A DNA stretch of 7,513 bases, from assembly GCA_016765515.1 (NCBI GenBank), contig JAESPT010000012.1, forward strand, positions 1 through 7,513, in the 5' to 3' direction. Both the position numbers and the translations under genes were made by a program. This stretch comes from Sneathiella sp. (GTDB lineage: Bacteria > Pseudomonadota > Alphaproteobacteria > Sneathiellales > Sneathiellaceae). The number at the start of each line of letters is the position of its first letter. Positions within the stretch are counted from its first letter, which is position 1. Under the pieces are notes generated by a model. The model was not told the DNA's origin and made no database searches. It saw only the letters and a list, made by a program, of their open reading frames with translations. This document shows positions 6,137-7,513 of the stretch, one piece after another.

Positions 6137-7498
6137 TCAAAATTTCATACCAGGGGGAAGAAGACCTTGCAGGCCGCCACGCATGACGCCTTTATTGCCG
6201 AGTTTCTTCACCTTCTTCATCATGGAGGCCATCTGTTTGTGTTGTTTCATCAAACGGTTGACATCCTGTACGGTCATGCCTGCTCCTGCAGCGATACGGC
6301 GCTTGCGAGAGGCGGCAAGAATCTGTGGGTTACGACGCTCTTTCGGCGTCATGGATTCGATAATGGCAATCTGCCTTTTCAACAGCTTGTCATCCAAATT
6401 TGCGCCTTCAAGCTGCTTTTTCATCTTACCGACACCGGGAAGCATGCCGACCAGACTATTCAGGCCGCCCATTTTCATCATCTGGCGAAGTTGTGTGGCC
6501 AGATCATCAAAATCGAAAATACCTTTTTGTAACTTGCGCGCAAGTTTCTCAGCTTCATCCTGATCAATGGTCTCTGCGGCTTTTTCAACCAGAGACACCA
6601 CATCACCCATCCCGAGGATACGGTTGGCAATACGATCAGGGTGAAACGCTTCCAGTGCATCCAGCTTTTCGCCTGTACCGAGCAATTTGATTGGACAGCC
6701 GGTCACTTCGCGCATGGAGAGGGCGGCACCGCCGCGACCATCCCCATCAATACGGGTCAGAACGATACCGGTTATATCCACCCGCTCTTTAAATTGCTGG
6801 GCAACATTAACCGCGTCCTGACCGGTCAAGCTATCAACAACAAGCAATGTTTCCGTCGGTGCTGAATTCTGATGGACAGCCTTCATCTCTGCCATCAGCT
6901 GCTCATCCACATGCAGGCGACCTGCTGTGTCGAGCAATATGACGTCAATGCCCTGAAGCTTGGCAGACTGCAAAGCGCGCTTGGCAATTTCTACAGGTTG
7001 CTGACCGTCAACAATTGGCAGGGTGGCAATTCCAGTCTGCTCGCCCAGAACACGAAGCTGTTCCTGAGCCGCTGGCCGGCGAACATCCAGGGACGCCATC
7101 ATAACTTTTTTGTTATGTTTTTCGGTCAGAAGTTTGGCGATTTTTGCAGTTGATGTGGTTTTACCAGATCCTTGCAGACCGACCATCATATAGACAATAG
7201 GCGGAACCGCGATCAGGTTCAATTCTTGCGACTCTGATCCCAATGTTTCAACAAGCTGGTCATGAACCACCTTGATAACCATCTGCCCCGGATTGATGGA
7301 TTTGAGAACATCCGTCCCGATCGCCTTGGCTTTGACCTTCTTAATAAAGCTTTTAACAACGGGCAGCGCAACATCAGCCTCAAGCAAGGCAACACGCACT
7401 TCGCGCATCACGTCACTGACGTCTGATTCTGTCAAGGCGCCGCGCCTGGTCAACTTACCAAGGACATCGCCTAATCTGCCTGTCAAATTTTCGAACAT
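6137..7498 (-). CDS. ffh: Signal recognition particle GTPase (Ffh / SRP54)
   Basis: Protein part of the bacterial signal recognition particle. It binds 4.5S RNA and signal sequences of nascent membrane proteins and delivers ribosomes to FtsY at the inner membrane. The 453 residues form the N helical domain (about 1-90), the G domain (about 100-300) and the M domain (about 325-453). GTPase motifs are GLQGSGKTT (107-115), DVRRPAAQEQL (138-148), LLDTAGRLHVD (188-198) and LTRIDGDGRGGAALS (247-261), where the usual TKxD is TRxD. GTGEKLDALEAFHPDRIANR follows (274-293). The M domain has a Met-rich finger region (GQ/MMKMGG, GMLPGVGKMKKQ) and the RNA-binding part ERRNPQILAASRKRRIAAGAG (387-407). The ATG at 7498 gives the standard MFENLTGRLG start. 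No clear Shine-Dalgarno sequence is visible in the 15 bases upstream before the window ends. No truncation is apparent. Confidence 0.98.
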   Translation of the reverse strand: MFENLTGRLGDVLGKLTRRGALTESDVSDVMREVRVALLEADVALPVVKSFIKKVKAKAIGTDVLKSINPGQMVIKVVHDQLVETLGSESQELNLIAVPPIVYMMVGLQGSGKTTSTAKIAKLLTEKHNKKVMMASLDVRRPAAQEQLRVLGEQTGIATLPIVDGQQPVEIAKRALQSAKLQGIDVILLDTAGRLHVDEQLMAEMKAVHQNSAPTETLLVVDSLTGQDAVNVAQQFKERVDITGIVLTRIDGDGRGGAALSMREVTGCPIKLLGTGEKLDALEAFHPDRIANRILGMGDVVSLVEKAAETIDQDEAEKLARKLQKGIFDFDDLATQLRQMMKMGGLNSLVGMLPGVGKMKKQLEGANLDDKLLKRQIAIIESMTPKERRNPQILAASRKRRIAAGAGMTVQDVNRLMKQHKQMASMMKKVKKLGNKGVMRGGLQGLLPPGMKF

Positions 7499-7513
7499 AT
7501 GGCAACTAACCCG

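Noticed and set aside
6167..6563. Open frames of over 120 codons on the plus strand opposite ffh
   Set aside because: Antisense shadows of the Ffh M domain; no independent coding signal.
7499..7513. Upstream region of ffh
   Set aside because: Only 15 bases remain in the window, with no clear ribosome-binding site or promoter; too short to interpret.

Overview
This is a compact stretch of bacterial chromosome with nine protein genes, all on the minus strand and nearly gap-free. The order of transcription runs from high to low coordinates: ffh, rpsP, rimM, trmD, rplS, leuC, leuD, leuB, asd. The asd gene is cut by the left edge of the window. The protein sequences (LeuB, LeuC, Ffh with its TRxDGDGRGG motif, S16 with an Ala-rich tail) and the gene order point to an alphaproteobacterium. 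The moderate base composition (by eye about half G+C) and the joining of the ribosomal block to leuCDB-asd would fit a Rhodospirillales-like or related marine lineage. That finer placement is inference from memory and is not tested.

Right part (about 7498 to 3963): the translation and protein-export block. Ffh is the signal recognition particle GTPase. RpsP (S16) and RplS (L19) are ribosomal proteins. RimM is the 30S maturation factor, and TrmD is the tRNA m1G37 methyltransferase. The genes are separated by 37 bp, 12 bp, a 4-bp ATGA overlap, and 11 bp, so they very probably form one transcription unit.

Middle (3858 to 3962): a 105-bp spacer with two adjacent perfect 7-bp inverted repeats, a 12-bp AT palindrome and a 17-codon micro-ORF that ends at the leuC ribosome-binding site. 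This is the only place that looks like a boundary between two transcription units, and it is the most interesting non-coding part of the window.

Left part (3857 to 1): leucine biosynthesis, with leuC and leuD (large and small subunits of isopropylmalate isomerase) and leuB (3-isopropylmalate dehydrogenase). These are followed by asd (aspartate-semialdehyde dehydrogenase), which makes the branch-point intermediate for Lys, Thr, Met and diaminopimelate. LeuCD and LeuB catalyse consecutive steps; leuA is not in the window.

No stretch over 300 bases lacks a gene. I see no mobile element, CRISPR array, RNA gene, phage gene, pseudogene or defence system. This is an ordinary housekeeping region, and the findings are small-scale: start-site corrections, junction architecture, spacer structures and a few residue substitutions. 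I did not find a new biological system here.
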